Origin: Candidatus Bathyarchaeota archaeon B26-1
GTDB taxonomy: Archaea > Thermoproteota > Bathyarchaeia > Bathyarchaeales > B26-1
Assembly: GCA_001593925.1 (NCBI GenBank)
Contig: LUCD01000109.1
Span: 1-5,354, forward strand
Direction: 5' to 3'
Length of the DNA: 5,354 nt
In this document: positions 4,926 to 5,354 of the stretch, piece after piece
How the letters are laid out: every line of letters starts with the position of its first letter
Position numbering within the stretch: the stretch's first letter is position 1
Program-made: the position numbers and the translations under genes
Notes under the pieces: generated by a model
Databases searched by the model: none
Told to the model about the DNA's origin: nothing
Seen by the model: only the letters and a program-made list of their open reading frames with translations

Positions 4926-5354
4926 GTGCGTGTCTCAGGTCGGTCCGTTAAGGTGTTTTTCACGATTCTGTTGATGGCTTCTGCGGCCGCCGTCTCCTTT
5001 GGGGCGGTCTCCAGTCTGGTAAGCGCTGAGAAGAAGTCTACAACCCTCACCTGTGATGTCAGCCCTCGGGAGGTTAATCTGGGCCTCAACGTGACTGTTA
5101 GCGGCGGCCTCTATCCCCATTTAGAGGTTCCCGTGACCTTGACATTCATTAGGCCTGACGGCACATCTTTCCAACGTTCTACGTGGACTTCTATGGGTTC
5201 GTGGGAAGTTGCTCCATACAGTTATACCTTCACGCCTGACATGGAGGGTGTGTGGCGCGTATACGCTTCGTGGCCCGGGAACGACGAGTATTACGGCGAC
5301 ACCACAGACATGGTGAACTTCACTGTGCTTCCGCCCATAATCCTAACTAGGATA
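4926..5354 (+). CDS. Secreted Ig-like domain surface protein, C-terminus cut by window edge
   Basis: The frame stays open for 143 codons to the edge. Residues 1-34 are a good Sec signal peptide: basic start (R2, R6, K9), hydrophobic core from about 10 to 30, and likely cleavage after VSA (32-34). Residues ~38-136 resemble the beta-sandwich Ig-like domains frequent in archaeal surface proteins. The pattern is STTLTCDVSP, then VTVSGGL, a strand pair VPVTLTFIRPDG, SYTFTPDMEGVWRVYASWPGND, and a closing NFTVLPP. Two N-glycosylation sequons occur (NVT at 55-57, NFT at 131-133). Such domains usually recur in tandem in long S-layer or adhesion proteins, so more units or a membrane anchor may follow. 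The GTG is chosen because it includes the whole signal peptide; the in-frame ATG at codon 17 would remove its basic end. It is transcribed away from the hydrolases and shares their intergenic region. Confidence 0.75.
   Translation, partial: MRVSGRSVKVFFTILLMASAAAVSFGAVSSLVSAEKKSTTLTCDVSPREVNLGLNVTVSGGLYPHLEVPVTLTFIRPDGTSFQRSTWTSMGSWEVAPYSYTFTPDMEGVWRVYASWPGNDEYYGDTTDMVNFTVLPPIILTRI

Noticed and set aside
4892..5120. Two minus-strand frames opposite the Ig-like gene
   Set aside because: The plus strand has a signal peptide and Ig-like domain running to the window edge; the minus frames are short and low-complexity.

Overview
This window looks like genomic DNA from an archaeon, most plausibly an uncultivated Thermoproteota/Bathyarchaeia-type lineage (inference). 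Four observations point that way. TATA/BRE-like boxes sit about 25 nt before plausible transcript starts. Shine-Dalgarno sites are of the GGAGG type. The first gene belongs to the ComA (phosphosulfolactate synthase) family. The last gene encodes a secreted Ig-like protein of a kind common on archaeal cell surfaces. No rRNA, convincing tRNA, CRISPR array, transposase or phage gene is visible.

Layout, left to right. (1) 1-635, minus: the N-terminal 211 codons of a ComA-family TIM-barrel protein, cut by the window edge, with its own promoter and an upstream cluster of GATGGTT half-sites. (2) 803-1633, minus: an unrecognised membrane protein with a START/SRPBCC-like N-terminus (tentative), a hydrophobic hairpin and two gap-free 47-residue C-terminal repeats. 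(3) 1634-1992: a noncoding interval of about 360 nt. It holds the membrane gene's promoter, a strong stem-loop plus T-tract terminator on the minus strand, a GNRA-capped hairpin abutting it, and further inverted and direct repeats. It is either a long structured 3' UTR of the hydrolase operon or an undescribed small RNA. (4) 1993-3276 and 3336-4667, minus: two tandem, diverged members of the neutral/alkaline ceramidase-like family (PF04734), probably one operon read from a good promoter at about 4710. (5) 4668-4925: a divergent, partly AT-rich intergenic region with promoters for both sides and a palindrome. (6) 4926-5354, plus: the start of a secreted Ig-like protein, cut by the right edge.

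The two hydrolases are the centre of the window. Both keep the zinc-ligand motifs of neutral ceramidase, lack a signal peptide, and have lost the serine of the GDVSPN-type motif (Gly in one, Lys in the other). Archaea are not known for sphingolipids, so they probably act on another, intracellular amide or ester. The ComA-like protein likewise keeps the fold signature but has lost several active-site-type residues. The main theme is therefore known folds with altered active sites, next to an unexplained structured RNA region. No functional link between the hydrolases, the membrane protein and the ComA-like protein can be shown from sequence alone.
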